From: an uncultured Verrucomicrobiae bacterium
Lineage (GTDB): Bacteria > Verrucomicrobiota > Verrucomicrobiia > Limisphaerales > J093
DNA: 64,000 nt
Direction of reading: 5' to 3'
Assembly: GCA_937946835.1 (NCBI GenBank)
Contig: CALFAV010000030.1
Location: forward strand, 62,001 to 126,000
Below, piece by piece: positions 1 through 10,400 of this stretch. How positions within the stretch are numbered: position 1 is the stretch's first letter; each line of letters opens with the position of its first letter. Position numbers and translations under genes: made by a program. The notes below the pieces were generated by a model that worked only from the letters and a program-made list of their open reading frames with translations, was not told where the DNA came from and did no database searches.

Positions 1-392
1 GGGAGGTCCGCACGATCCGGCCCGCGCCCGTGGTGATCTGGGACGGTTTGTGGCTGTTGGACTGGTCCTGGATGCGCCGCCGGTTTGCCCTGGGCATTTA
101 CGTGGAATGCGACCCGACCACGTGTTTGGAGCGCCGGCTGGTGCGGGATGTACGCGAGCGCGGCCGCACTCCCGCCTCGGTGTGGCATCAGTATCAAACC
201 CAGGTCCTGCCCCTGCAACGGCGGTTTGTGGAGCCGCAACGTCTTTGGGCGGATGTCGTGGTGCGCTCCCCCTGGTTGGCCGCGGAGGTGCGCGCCCTGG
301 CCGGCCGCATCCGGGCTCTGGTTTTCTCCGACAACCGGACCGGACCTGGCGTGCGTGCTTGGGCCGGGCGGAGCCGCCCTCAGGCTTCGTAG
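1..392 (+). CDS. Uridine-kinase-like P-loop kinase, 3' fragment
   Basis: The reading frame is open from base 3 to the TAG at 390-392, and the 5' end lies outside the window. The visible 129 residues resemble the C-terminal half of uridine kinase/phosphoribulokinase-type nucleoside kinases. They show a V-x-W-D-G-L segment after a strand (the place of the usual EG(I/L) motif), an R-LVRD-x-x-x-RGR lid region, a Q-Y motif, a P-x-x-RRFVEP motif and a following AD. The Walker A part would be upstream and cannot be seen. The usual role is phosphorylation of uridine/cytidine in pyrimidine salvage, but related enzymes use other substrates, so the substrate is open. Its last 13 bases overlap the convergent aldo/keto reductase gene. 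Confidence 0.7.
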   Translation, partial: EVRTIRPAPVVIWDGLWLLDWSWMRRRFALGIYVECDPTTCLERRLVRDVRERGRTPASVWHQYQTQVLPLQRRFVEPQRLWADVVVRSPWLAAEVRALAGRIRALVFSDNRTGPGVRAWAGRSRPQAS

Positions 393-1384
393 GGGGGTGG
401 AAAACCGGCCGGGCGGTTGTCGAAATCCTTGGTGATTTTGTACGGCTCGTTGGCGCCGTCCTTGACGAAGGGCTTCATGCGCTCGCGCAGGGCTTCCATT
501 TCCGCGTCGGTGAGCTTGCGGAAGGTGCGGGCGGCCTCGAGGGCGGTGTTCAACCGCTCCATCGTTTCGCAGCCGGTGAGGGTCACCGACACCGGCAGGC
601 TCATGGCGTAGTGGAGGCACTCGGTGCTGGTGATGACGCCGGTCAGGGGGGCGTTGCGGAAGGCCATGGGTTTCATGCCGATGATGCCCAGGTTGCGTTT
701 GACCGCCTCCGGCAGCACCCGGCGCTCGAAGCTGCCGAAATGCGGGTCCAGCACGTTCAGCGGCATCTGGAGTGCGTCCCACGCGTACGGCTTGGTCAGC
801 ATTTTCAGGTGGTAGTCCGGGCTTTTGTGGCCGGTGAAGCCGATGAAGCGGGCCTTGCCCTGCTGTTTGGCCAGCTCGGCCGCCTCGATGGCCCCGTGCG
901 GGGCGAAGATCCAGTCCGGGTCCTCCTGCCGCTCGATTGAGTGGAACTGCCACAGGTCCACGTAATCGGTCTGCAGGCGCCGGAGGCTGGTCTCGAGTTC
1001 GCGCAGGGCGTTTTTCTTGTCGCGGAAGTTGAACTTGGTCATCAGGAACACCTGGTCGCGTCGGCCCTTGATGGCCTCGCCCATGCGGATTTCGCTCTGG
1101 CCCTCGTTGTAGTCGTTCGAGTTGTCCAGGAAGTTGATGCCGGCGTCCATCGCCGTCCGAATCAGCCGATGGCTCTCGGCCGGGTCTTTTTGAATGCCGA
1201 TGTGCCAGCCGCCCAGGCCGAGAATGGACACGGAAACGCCGGTCTTCCCGAACGGCCGACGGGGAATTTCCCCCGCGGCCGCGGCCCGAAGGCGCGGGCT
1301 GGTGAGGATGGATGCCGTTGAGGCCGCCGCCAGTGTGCCGGCCAGCCCGGAGGTGAGAAATTGTCGTCGCGTGGGTAGGTTCAT
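380..1384 (-). CDS. Tat-exported aldo/keto reductase
   Basis: A 334-residue NAD(P)H-dependent oxidoreductase of the aldo/keto reductase superfamily. The N-terminus has a twin-arginine signal (TRRQFLTSG at residues 5-13) followed by a hydrophobic stretch and an Ala-rich cleavage region near residue 37, so it is probably exported folded through Tat. The mature part starts with RRPFGKTGVSVSILGLG, typical of the family. The catalytic tetrad is visible as D87, Y92, K117 and H148. The substrate is unknown. Exported copies of this kind recur in Verrucomicrobiota and Planctomycetota near sugar-oxidising enzymes. The ATG is supported by a promoter whose -10 lies 7 nt upstream. It is convergent with the kinase fragment. 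Confidence 0.88.
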   Translation of the reverse strand: MNLPTRRQFLTSGLAGTLAAASTASILTSPRLRAAAAGEIPRRPFGKTGVSVSILGLGGWHIGIQKDPAESHRLIRTAMDAGINFLDNSNDYNEGQSEIRMGEAIKGRRDQVFLMTKFNFRDKKNALRELETSLRRLQTDYVDLWQFHSIERQEDPDWIFAPHGAIEAAELAKQQGKARFIGFTGHKSPDYHLKMLTKPYAWDALQMPLNVLDPHFGSFERRVLPEAVKRNLGIIGMKPMAFRNAPLTGVITSTECLHYAMSLPVSVTLTGCETMERLNTALEAARTFRKLTDAEMEALRERMKPFVKDGANEPYKITKDFDNRPAGFPPPYEA

Positions 1385-1390
1385 GGCCGG

Positions 1391-1420
1391 AAATTAACCA
1401 CATCGGAGGGTCCCGCACAA
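1391..1420 (-). promoter_or_regulatory. Predicted promoter of the aldo/keto reductase, leaderless type
   Basis: On the minus strand TTGTGC (1415-1420) is followed after 17 nt by TTAATT (1392-1397), or after 18 nt by TAATTT (1391-1396). Only 6-7 nt separate this -10 from the ATG at 1384, so transcription would start at or next to the start codon. Confidence 0.5.
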
Positions 1421-1608
1421 GCAAGCCCCCGGGGGGCCACCCGCCGTGGTCAGCCCAACAAATTTGATTGTCTGATTCGGCCATTTTTCCACAATCCCTC
1501 CGCAAGCATGACAGAACCCGGACTGAATAAGTTTGCCGACCCGGACCCCGGCAGGGCGTCGAAGGGCGCCCCGGATTTCCGATGTCGCTGATTTACCCTC
1601 GCCCGTCC

Positions 1609-3105
1609 ATGACCACCGCCGCCAGTCTGTCCGAGGCTTTTCTGGATTCGGCGCAACGCCACGCCGCCAAGACCGCCATTTTCTGGGGGGACGACCGGTA
1701 CAGCTACCACCAACTCGCCGCGCAGTCCCGGCAGATCGCCCGGCGGTTGAGCCACGAGTTGGGCGTGCAGCCCGGCGAGCGCGTGGCCGTCTGGCTCAAC
1801 AACTGCCCGGAATTTGTGACCGCCCTGTTCGGCGCGCTCCAGGCCGGCGCGGTGGTGGTGCCGGTGAACTGCTTTCTCAAGGCCGACGAGGTGGCCTACA
1901 TCCTCGACGACAGCGGCACGCGCGTCCTGATCACCGAGGGGGCCATGCGGGAAGCGGTCGAGCGCCTCACCGCTGCGCGGCCGCACCTGCGGGTGCTTGC
2001 CCGGGAAAGTCTGGGCGGGGCCGAGCCCGGGGCGGAATCCTTCACTCCGGTCCCGCGCGGCCGGGAGGAACTGGCGGTGCTGATCTATACCTCCGGCACC
2101 ACCGGCCGGCCCAAGGGGGCCATGCTCACGCACGGCAATCTGCTGCACAATGTGGCCAGTTGCCGCCGGGTGCTCGAAGCGGTCGAGGTGGACCGCTTTG
2201 CGCTGGTGCTGCCCATGTTCCACAGCTTCATGCTCACGGTCTGCATCCTGCTCCCCCTGTTGGTGGGCGGGTCCATTGTGCTGGTCCGTTCGTTGCATCC
2301 GCCGAAAAACCTCCTGCTGGAAATCCTCCGCCACCAGGCCACGGTCCTGCCGGCCATTCCACAGTTGTTCCGCGCCCTGGCCGCCGTGCCGCCGCCGCCC
2401 AACCTGTCCCTGCGCCTGTGCATCAGCGGGGCCGCACCGCTGCCGGTGGACACACTGCGCGAGTTCAACGCCCGCTGGCCGGCGCGCCTGGTGGAAGGCT
2501 ACGGCCTGAGCGAGGCCAGCCCGGTGGTGTCGCTCAACCCCCTGCGCGGCGTGCAAAAGCCCGGCTCCATCGGCCTGCCCATCCCGGACGTGGAAATCAG
2601 CATCCGGGACGAGGCCGGCCGCGAGTTGCCGCGCGGGCAGGTCGGCGAACTGTGCGTGCGCGGCGGCAACGTCATGCGCGGTTACTGGCAGCGGCCTGAA
2701 GACTCCGCCCAAGCCCTGCGCGACGGGTGGTTGTACACGGGGGACGTGGGGTACATGGACGAGGAGGGATACACCTTCATCACCGATCGCAAGAAGGACA
2801 TGCTGCTGGTCAACGGCATCAACGTTTATCCGCGCGAGATCGAGGAGGTCATTTACCAGTTCCCCGGCGTCAAGGAGGCGGCGGTGGTGGGCCGACCCGA
2901 CCCGCGCCGGGGCGAACAGCCGGTGGCCTTTGTGGCCCTGAACGACGGCCAGGTGCTCGATTCGGCCGCCCTGCTGGCCCACCTCAAGGAACGGCTGGCC
3001 GACTACAAACTGCCGCGGCACATCATCCAGGTGCCGGCATTGCCCCGCAACGCCACCGGCAAGGTGCTCAAGACCGAGCTGCGCCAGTTCCCGCTCGAAG
3101 GGTGA
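1609..3105 (+). CDS. Acyl-CoA synthetase-like AMP-dependent ligase
   Basis: An ANL-superfamily adenylating enzyme of 498 residues from the ATG at 1609. An in-frame ATG at 1582 would add 9 residues. The P-loop-like motif YTSGTTGRPKG is at about residues 160-170. The YGLSE motif, the YTGDVGYMD motif and the hinge DRKKDMLLVNG follow in the usual order. The C-terminal catalytic lysine is in ATGKVLK (about K485). These features fit ATP-dependent activation of a carboxylic acid to an acyl-CoA, most like medium/long-chain fatty acid CoA ligases; the substrate cannot be read from sequence. A TACCCT -10-like hexamer at 1594-1599 favours the 1609 start, but no good -35 accompanies it. The protein is cytoplasmic, with no signal peptide. 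Confidence 0.85.
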   Translation: MTTAASLSEAFLDSAQRHAAKTAIFWGDDRYSYHQLAAQSRQIARRLSHELGVQPGERVAVWLNNCPEFVTALFGALQAGAVVVPVNCFLKADEVAYILDDSGTRVLITEGAMREAVERLTAARPHLRVLARESLGGAEPGAESFTPVPRGREELAVLIYTSGTTGRPKGAMLTHGNLLHNVASCRRVLEAVEVDRFALVLPMFHSFMLTVCILLPLLVGGSIVLVRSLHPPKNLLLEILRHQATVLPAIPQLFRALAAVPPPPNLSLRLCISGAAPLPVDTLREFNARWPARLVEGYGLSEASPVVSLNPLRGVQKPGSIGLPIPDVEISIRDEAGRELPRGQVGELCVRGGNVMRGYWQRPEDSAQALRDGWLYTGDVGYMDEEGYTFITDRKKDMLLVNGINVYPREIEEVIYQFPGVKEAAVVGRPDPRRGEQPVAFVALNDGQVLDSAALLAHLKERLADYKLPRHIIQVPALPRNATGKVLKTELRQFPLEG

Positions 3106-3210
3106 TCCGGGAGGGAGCCGCACGGGCAGCCCCCCCGCCCGCGCCGGGCCCGCCCCGGTCCGTTCTGCCCACAATCCCCCCACAAGTCCTGCATCGCAGG
3201 CGCTTTCCGC

Positions 3211-3240
3211 TTGTTCGCCGCCCGCCCCGGCGCGAATGCT
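3211..3240 (+). promoter_or_regulatory. Possible promoter of the tricorn protease gene
   Basis: TTGTTC (3211-3216), an 18 nt spacer and AATGCT (3235-3240) end 6 nt before the ATG at 3247. The hexamers are imperfect, but the spacing matches the leaderless promoters elsewhere in the window. Confidence 0.3.
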
Positions 3241-3246
3241 TTCGCC

Positions 3247-6200
3247 ATGCGCTTCGCTCCAATTTGGCTCAGTGTCTGGCTGGCCGTGGTTTTCGTCCCG
3301 GCCGGCTTAGGCGAGGAGGCCCGGTTGCTGCGGTTTCCGGCCATTCACGGCGATCAGCTCGTGTTCACCTACGCCGGCGACCTGTACACGGTGGGCGCGC
3401 GCGGCGGCGTGGCCCGGCGGCTGACCAGCCACCCCGGCTACGAGATGTTCCCGCGCTTTTCGCCGGACGGCCAATGGATCGCCTTCACCGGCCAGTACGA
3501 CGGCAACACCGAGGTCTATGTCATGCCCGCGGCCGGGGGCGAGCCGCGGCGGTTGACCTACACCGCCACGCTGGAGCGGGACGACGTGTCCGATCGCATG
3601 GGGCCGAACAACATCGTCCTCACCTGGCGTGACAACGAAACCATCGTCTATCGCTCCCGGCGCACCCAGTGGAATCCCTTCAAAGGCGAGCTGACCCTCG
3701 CCCGCCTCAGCGGCGGCGTGCCGGAAACCCTTCCCCTGCCGCGCGGGGGCTGGTGCAGCTTCTCGCCCGACGGCCGGCAACTGGCCTACAACCGCGTCTT
3801 CCGCGAATTCCGCACCTGGAAGCGCTACCGCGGCGGCCAGGCCGACGACATTTGGCTGTACGACTTCGAGACCAAGCAGACCACCCGCCTCACCGATGAC
3901 CCGGCCCAGGACCTCTTCCCGATGTGGCGCGGCGACCGCATTTATTTCGTCTCCGAGCGCGATGAAAACCGCCAGGCCAACCTCTTCGTGCTCGACCTTC
4001 AGAGCCGCCAGACCCGGCAACTGACGCACTTCACCGAGTTTGCCGTGAAGTTCCCCTCGCTGGGCGACGAGGCCATTGTCTTCGAGAACGGCGGTTACCT
4101 CTACCGCTTCAACCTCGGCAGCGAGAGCGTCGAAAAGGTGCCCGTCGAAATCCGCGACGACCTGGCCCTCGGCCGCGGTGGGTGGCGGGACGTGAGCAGG
4201 GAAATCACCACCTGGGACGTGGCCCCGGACGGCGCCCGCGCGGTGATCGGCGCGCGCGGCGACGTGTTCACCGTGCCCGCCAAACACGGTCCCACGCGCA
4301 ACCTCACCCAGACCCCCGGCGTGCACGAGCGCAACGCGGTCTGGTCGCCGGACGGCCGCTGGATCGCCTGCGTGAGCGACCGCTCCGGCGAGGACGAAAT
4401 CTGGATCCAGGCCCAGGACGGCAGCGACGAGCCGCGGCAACTGACCACCGGCGCCGACACCTACAAGTACGAGCTGGCCTGGTCGCCCGACTCCAAACGC
4501 ATCGCCTGGACCGACAAGAAGAACCGGCTGCAATTTGTGGAGGTGGACGCGAAGGCCGTCACCCTGGTCGCCCAATCCGAGGCGTGGGAAATCCGCGACT
4601 TCGCCTGGGCGCCGGACAGCCAGTGGCTGGCCTACACCAAGCCCGAGCCGCGCCGCTTCCCCAACATCTACCTCTACAGCCTGGCCGAACAGAAGACCGT
4701 GCGCGTCACCGACGGCTGGTTCGACGTGGGCCAACCCGAGTTCAGCAGCGATGGCAAGTACCTGTTCTTCGTGTCCGACCGCACCTTCAACCCCACCTAC
4801 GGCGCCACCGAGTGGAACCACATCTACCAGGACATGGAGCGCCTCTACCTGGTCACCCTCGCGGCCGACACCCCCTCGCCGCTGGCGCCCAAGTCGGACG
4901 AGGTCAAGGTCAAGCCCGAGGATAAACCCAAGGACACCCCGCCGGATGTCAAACCGCAGTCTCCGCCAAACGAAACCAGGAAGAGCGACGCCGCGGAGGC
5001 CGAGACCAGGCCCGAAGCCGCTCAAGAAGCGGCCAAACCCGCCGACAAAAAGGACGAGAAGCCCGTCGTGGTCAAAGTGGACCCCGACGGCCTGCCGCAG
5101 CGCATCACCGCGCTGCCTCCGCCGGCCTCCACCTACCGCCAGCTCACCTCCGTGGGTGACAAGCTCTACTACCTGCGCAAGGGCCGGCTGTGCCTCTTCG
5201 AGCTGGACAAGCAGAAGGAGACCGAGCTGGGCGAGGTGGCCGGCTACCGGGTCTCGGCCGACCGCAAAAAGATGCTGGTCAGGGTCGGTGAAGACTTCGC
5301 CATCCTGGACCTCCCGACCGCGAAACTTGATCTGGCCGACAAAAAACTCAGCCTGGCCGACCTGAAGGTTGCCCTGGATCGCCCGGCCGAGTGGCAGCAG
5401 ATCTTCCACGAGTGCTGGCGCCAGATGCGCGACTTTTTCTACGCGCCGAATCTCCACGGCGTGGACTGGCCGGCCATGCGCGCGCGCTACCAGCCGTTGC
5501 TGGCCCACGTGCGCCATCGCGCCGACCTCACCTACGTCATCGGCGAGATGATCGGCGAGCTCAACGCCGGCCACGCCTACGTGGGCGGGGGCGACCTGCC
5601 CAAGGTCGAGCGCCTCCCGCAGGGCCTGCTCGGGGCGAATATCAGCCGCCACCCCGGCGGCTACTACCGCATTGACCGCATCCTGCGCGGCCAGAACTGG
5701 GACCCGAAATACCGCAGCCCGCTCACCGAAATCGGCGTCAACGTGAAGGCGGGCGACTTCATCCTGGCCGTGAACGGGCGCTCGACGAAGGAAATGCCCG
5801 ACCTGTACGCGGCCCTGGTGGGCACCGCCGGCAAACAGGTTCGCCTCCGGGTCAACACCGAGCCCCGGGAAGACGGCGCCCGCGAGGTCACGGTCATTCC
5901 CACCGACAACGAGCAGCCGCTGTACTACCTCAACTGGGTGCTCGACAACCTTGAGACGGTCGAAAAGGCCACCGGCGGCCGCGTCGGTTACGTGCACATC
6001 CCGGACATGGGCGTGCCCGGGCTGAACGAGTTCGCCAAGTTCTTCTACCCGCAGCTTCACAAGGAGGCGCTCATCGTGGACGTGCGCGGCAACGGCGGCG
6101 GCAACGTCTCGCCCATGATCGCCGAGCGGCTGCGGCGCGAGCCGGTCTTCTGGACCATCGCCCGCAACGGCGCGGTGAACGTGGACCCGGCCGCTCAGGT

Positions 6201-6585
6201 GCTCGGCCCGAAGGTCCTGCTGCTGGACCAGCACAGTGCCAGCGACGGCGACATCATCGCCTACCGCTTCCGCAAGCACCGCCTGGGGCCGATCATTGGC
6301 CAGCGCTCCTGGGGCGGGGTGGTGGGCATCCGCGGCACGCTGCCGCTGCTGGACGGCGGCTACCTGAACCGGCCCGAGTTCAGCCGCTTCGACCTCGAGG
6401 CCCGCGAGTGGATCATGGAAGGGGTGGGCGTCGAGCCGGACATCGAGGTGGACAACGACCCGGCGCGGGAATTTGCCGGGGTGGACGACCAGCTCCTGCG
6501 GGCCATCGAGGAGATCCAGCGCCTCATGGAACAACACCCGGTGCGCATCCCCGAGCCGCCGCCCTACCCGGACAAGCGCCGGTGA
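3247..6585 (+). CDS. Tricorn protease homolog (S41 family), secreted
   Basis: A 1112-residue protein starting at the ATG at 3247. An upstream in-frame start at 3211 would place 12 extra residues before an obvious signal peptide (about residues 1-22). Repeated beta-propeller blades with FSPDGQWIAF-type motifs fill residues 25-560 and match the WD40/PD40 propellers of tricorn. A Lys/Pro/Glu-rich linker follows at about 548-618. Then come the core domain, a PDZ domain and an S41 protease domain. Residues corresponding to the tricorn catalytic set are H776, S999, D1000 and E1058, in the contexts GHAYVGGG, SASDGD and EGVGVEPD. The protein probably degrades peptides in the periplasm. Length agrees with archaeal and bacterial tricorn (about 1070-1120). 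Confidence 0.92.
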   Translation: MRFAPIWLSVWLAVVFVPAGLGEEARLLRFPAIHGDQLVFTYAGDLYTVGARGGVARRLTSHPGYEMFPRFSPDGQWIAFTGQYDGNTEVYVMPAAGGEPRRLTYTATLERDDVSDRMGPNNIVLTWRDNETIVYRSRRTQWNPFKGELTLARLSGGVPETLPLPRGGWCSFSPDGRQLAYNRVFREFRTWKRYRGGQADDIWLYDFETKQTTRLTDDPAQDLFPMWRGDRIYFVSERDENRQANLFVLDLQSRQTRQLTHFTEFAVKFPSLGDEAIVFENGGYLYRFNLGSESVEKVPVEIRDDLALGRGGWRDVSREITTWDVAPDGARAVIGARGDVFTVPAKHGPTRNLTQTPGVHERNAVWSPDGRWIACVSDRSGEDEIWIQAQDGSDEPRQLTTGADTYKYELAWSPDSKRIAWTDKKNRLQFVEVDAKAVTLVAQSEAWEIRDFAWAPDSQWLAYTKPEPRRFPNIYLYSLAEQKTVRVTDGWFDVGQPEFSSDGKYLFFVSDRTFNPTYGATEWNHIYQDMERLYLVTLAADTPSPLAPKSDEVKVKPEDKPKDTPPDVKPQSPPNETRKSDAAEAETRPEAAQEAAKPADKKDEKPVVVKVDPDGLPQRITALPPPASTYRQLTSVGDKLYYLRKGRLCLFELDKQKETELGEVAGYRVSADRKKMLVRVGEDFAILDLPTAKLDLADKKLSLADLKVALDRPAEWQQIFHECWRQMRDFFYAPNLHGVDWPAMRARYQPLLAHVRHRADLTYVIGEMIGELNAGHAYVGGGDLPKVERLPQGLLGANISRHPGGYYRIDRILRGQNWDPKYRSPLTEIGVNVKAGDFILAVNGRSTKEMPDLYAALVGTAGKQVRLRVNTEPREDGAREVTVIPTDNEQPLYYLNWVLDNLETVEKATGGRVGYVHIPDMGVPGLNEFAKFFYPQLHKEALIVDVRGNGGGNVSPMIAERLRREPVFWTIARNGAVNVDPAAQVLGPKVLLLDQHSASDGDIIAYRFRKHRLGPIIGQRSWGGVVGIRGTLPLLDGGYLNRPEFSRFDLEAREWIMEGVGVEPDIEVDNDPAREFAGVDDQLLRAIEEIQRLMEQHPVRIPEPPPYPDKRR

Positions 6586-6700
6586 ACCGGTGTCGCCGGC
6601 GCAGCCGGGCACGCACGGGCCGGCCCGCGCTGCCACCAGCCCCTCTTCGAGGAGCCGTGCCGGAGCCGGGCGCGCCCCGCCGCGCGGGCCCCGATCAGCT

Positions 6701-6729
6701 TTGCTCGGCGGCGGTGCGCGCTTTAACCT
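6701..6729 (+). promoter_or_regulatory. Predicted promoter of the LolD-like ABC operon, leaderless type
   Basis: TTGCTC (6701-6706), exactly 17 nt, then TAACCT (6724-6729). The ATG of the ATPase gene follows 7 nt later at 6737, leaving no room for a leader. Confidence 0.5.
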
Positions 6730-6736
6730 AGCGCCG

Positions 6737-7441
6737 ATGGCGACCAGTGTCCCCTTGCTGGAGTTGCAGGACGTGACCAAGACCTACCCCGGTCCGGCCG
6801 GCGCCCTCCCCGTGCTCGCGAACCTGGGCCTGGTGCTCGAGCGCGGCGAATCGCTGGCCATCGTGGGCCCCTCCGGCTGCGGCAAAACCACGCTCCTGAA
6901 CATCATCGGCACCCTGGACCGCCCCACCTCCGGGCGGGTCTGCCTCGAGGGGCGGGACCTGACCACGCTGGACGAACGGGCGCTGGCCGAGGTGCGCAAC
7001 CGGCATCTGGGGTTTGTCTTTCAGATGCACCACCTGCTGCCCCAGTGCACGGTGCTCGAGAACGTGCTGGTACCCACGCTGGCCACCCGCAACGAGGTGC
7101 TCCGCGACGGCGCCCCCGAGCGCGCCCGGCGTCTGCTCGAACGCGTGGGCCTGGGCCAACGCCTGGACCACCGCCCGGGCCAGTTGTCCGGCGGCGAACG
7201 CCAGCGCGTCGCGGTGGTGCGCGCCCTGATCAACGAACCCCGCCTCCTGCTGGCCGACGAACCCACCGGCGCACTGGACCGCGCGTCCGCCGAAACCCTG
7301 GCCAACCTGTTGGTGGACCTGAACCGCGAACTGCACCTGACCCTGATTGTGGTCACCCACGCGCTCGAGCTGGCCCGCCGCCTGCAACGGGTGATGGAAC
7401 TGCGCGACGGCCGGCTGCGCGACCTGCCCGCGGTTTCCTGA
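6737..7441 (+). CDS. ABC transporter ATP-binding protein, LolD/MacB type
   Basis: A 234-residue nucleotide-binding subunit of the LolD/MacB/FtsE class. Visible motifs are Walker A (GPSGCGKTT, about residue 43), the Q-loop (FVFQMHHLLP), the signature LSGGERQR, Walker B (LLLADEP) followed by TGALD, and the switch histidine in VVTHALE. It lies 18 bp upstream of a very large FtsX-type permease, so the two should form one transporter. The class powers extraction or export from the outer leaflet of the inner membrane (lipoproteins, peptides, macrolides); the cargo here is not known. The frame is open further upstream, but homology begins at the ATG at 6737, and the promoter fits that start. Confidence 0.9.
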   Translation: MATSVPLLELQDVTKTYPGPAGALPVLANLGLVLERGESLAIVGPSGCGKTTLLNIIGTLDRPTSGRVCLEGRDLTTLDERALAEVRNRHLGFVFQMHHLLPQCTVLENVLVPTLATRNEVLRDGAPERARRLLERVGLGQRLDHRPGQLSGGERQRVAVVRALINEPRLLLADEPTGALDRASAETLANLLVDLNRELHLTLIVVTHALELARRLQRVMELRDGRLRDLPAVS

Positions 7442-7459
7442 ACGCGCGCGTCTCCGCCC

Positions 7460-10400
7460 ATGACCCGGCTCCGGTTCATCCTGCGCAGTCTCCGGTTCCA
7501 TGCGCGCGCGCACCTGGGCACGTTGCTCGGTGCGGCGGTGGCCGCCGCCGTGCTGGTCGGCGCCCTGGTGGTGGGCGATTCGGTACGCGGCACGCTGCGG
7601 GACCTGGCCCTGCTGCGGCTGGGCAAGACCGCCCATGCCCTGGCCTCCGGCGACCGGCTCTTCACCACCACCCTGGCCCTGAACCTGCAAAACGGCCTGG
7701 TCCAGGCGGGCGTGGCGCAGCCCAACACCCCGCCGCTGGCCCCGGCCCTGCAACTGCCCGCAGTGGCGGTCAACGCAGACGGCTCGGCCCGCGCCCACCG
7801 CGTCCAGGTCCTGGGGGTGGACGCGCGTTTCTGGCAACTGGCCCCCACGCCGACCGCCCTCGGGGAACCGCCCCCGGATGCCGTGCTCTTGAACCGGCCG
7901 CTGGCCGAGCAACTGCGCGTGCAGCCGGGCGACGCGGTCCTGTTGCGCGTGCAAAAGCCCCGGGCGCTTTCCGCCGACGCGCCCCTGGCCCCGGAGGAGG
8001 ACGCCAGCGTGGCGCTGCGGTTGCGGGTGCAGGCGGTGCTCAGCGACGCGCAGTTCGGGCGCTTCAGCCTGCAGGCCGGCCAGGTCGCGCCCTTCAACGC
8101 CTTCGTGTCGCTGGGCATGCTCCAGCAGCGCGTGGGCGCCGCCCATCAGGCCAACCTCCTCCTCGCCGCCGAGCCCCAACCCCCGGCCCTGCCCCGGGGC
8201 ACGACCGCCGGCAACGTGGTGATTTGGGCCGGCGCCGTCCCGTTCAATCTCGGCGAGCAACTCGAACGGGTCCTCACCCAGCGCTGGCAACTGGCCGACG
8301 CCCAGCTCGAGTGGCGCGCCCTCCCCGGCTCCGGCGCGCTCGAGTTGCGCAGCCCGCGTGTCTTCCTCGATCCGGCGGTCGGCGACGCCGTCTTCGGCGC
8401 CGGACCCGGTGCGACCAACGCCCTGGTTCACCGGTTGGCGCGCGAGTGGCCGGGGCTCACCGCCACGGGCGTGCTCACCTACTTCGTGAACGAACTGCGG
8501 GTGGGCGACCGCGCCACGCCCTACTCGATGGTGACCGCCACCGGGCCGCCCCTGGTGCCCGCCGATCTGGGCGAGGACGAAGTCCTCATCACCCGCTGGC
8601 TGGCGGAGGACCTCCAGGCCGGGCCGGGCGACGCCCTGACCCTGCGGTACTACGTGGTGGGCGCCGGGCGGCAATTGGAAGAGCGCGCCGCCACGTTCCG
8701 CATCCGCGGTATCCTGCCAATGGACGCGCCGGGGCTGGACCGGGACCTGATGCCGGACTTTCCCGGCATGACCGACGCGGAAAACTGCCGCGACTGGGAC
8801 ACCGGCCTGCCCATTGACCACACGCGCATTCGCCCGAAGGACGAGGCCTACTGGCGCGAGTACCGCGGCACGCCCAAGGCCGTGATCAGCCTGGCGGCCG
8901 GCCGGCGGCTCTGGGAAAACCGTTTCGGCAACCTCACCGCCGTGCGCTTCACGCTGCCCGGCCGGGCGACCTCGGACCGCGCCGCGTTCGAGCGGGCCGT
9001 GGCGCCGGTCCGTGTCGGGTTGAGCACGCTGTTGACGCGGGCGTTGAATCCGGCGGCCTTCGGGCTGCGGTTCGAGCCGGTGCGCGCCCGGGCACTGGCG
9101 GCCAGCGAGCAGGCTCAGGATTTCGGCCAGTTGTTTTTGGGCTTCAGTCTGTTTCTGATCGCGGCGGCGCTGCTGCTGCTGGCGGTGTTGTTCCAGTTCA
9201 CCATCGAGCGGCGCGCCCCCGAGTTGGGCACGTTGTTGGCCGTGGGGTTTCGTCCCGGGCAGGCCGGCCGCCTGTTCCTGGCCGAAGGCGGGCTGGTGGC
9301 GTTGGGAGGCGGCGCGCTGGGCGCCTGGGGCGGGCTGGGCTACGCCCGCGCGCTGCTGCACGGGCTGTCCACGCTCTGGCGCGAGGCGGTGGGCGGCACG
9401 CCGCTGCAGTTGCACGTGCAAACCGGCACGCTGCTGGGAGGCGCGATGGCGGCCGTGCTGGTGGCGGTGTTGACCATGACCCTGGCCCTGCGCCGGCATC
9501 TGCGCACGCCAGCCCGGCAACTGCTGGCCGAGGGCGTCCTGGAAGACGCCGGCGGCCCCGCGGCCCCGCCCCGCGTCGCTTTGGGAGTGGCGCTGGCCGC
9601 CCTGCTGGGGGCGTTGGGACTGGTGGCCGCGGCACTGGCAAATCCGGACCGCGCCGGGCCGGGACTGTTCTTTGGCGCCGGGGCGTTGTTGCTGCTGGCC
9701 GGGCTGGCGGGTGTCTCGGCCTGGCTGCGCCGACTCGGCGGCCTGGCCAGCGCGGCGCGGCTCACGCTGGCGGGTCTGGGGGTGCGCAGCGCCACGCGCC
9801 GGCGGCGGCGCAGTCTGGCGGTGGCGGGGTTGCTGGCCTGCGGCAGTTTTTTGGTGGCCGCCATCGGGGTGTTTCGGCTGGAGGCCGGGCGGGGGGCCGA
9901 GCGGCGCGCTTCGGGCACGGGCGGTTTTGCCCTGATCGCCGAGGCCACGCAGCCGGTGGTGCGGGATTTGAACACGGCGGCCGGGCGCGACGCCCACGGG
10001 CTGGACGCCGCGACATTGACGGACGTCCGTTTCGTGCCCTTCCGCGTGCGGGACGGGGACGAGGCCAGTTGCCTGAATCTGAATCGCGCGCAGACGCCGC
10101 GCCTGCTGGGGGTGAACCCGGACCTGTTGACCGCGCGGGGCGCCTTCACCTTCGTGCGGCTGGCCAACCGCGCGGCCGGGGCGCAGCCCTGGCAGGCCTT
10201 GCGCCGGGGGCCGGACACCCCGCCGGACGAGGTGCCGGCCGTGGGCGACGCCGCCTCGATCCAATGGGCGCTGGGCAAGCGGGTGGGGGAGACGTTGGAG
10301 TTCCACGACGAGCGCGGGCGCCCGTTCAAGCTGCGCCTGGTGGGGGCGGTGGCGAACTCGATCCTGCAGGGCGCGCTGGTGATTGACGAGGCGGAGTTTG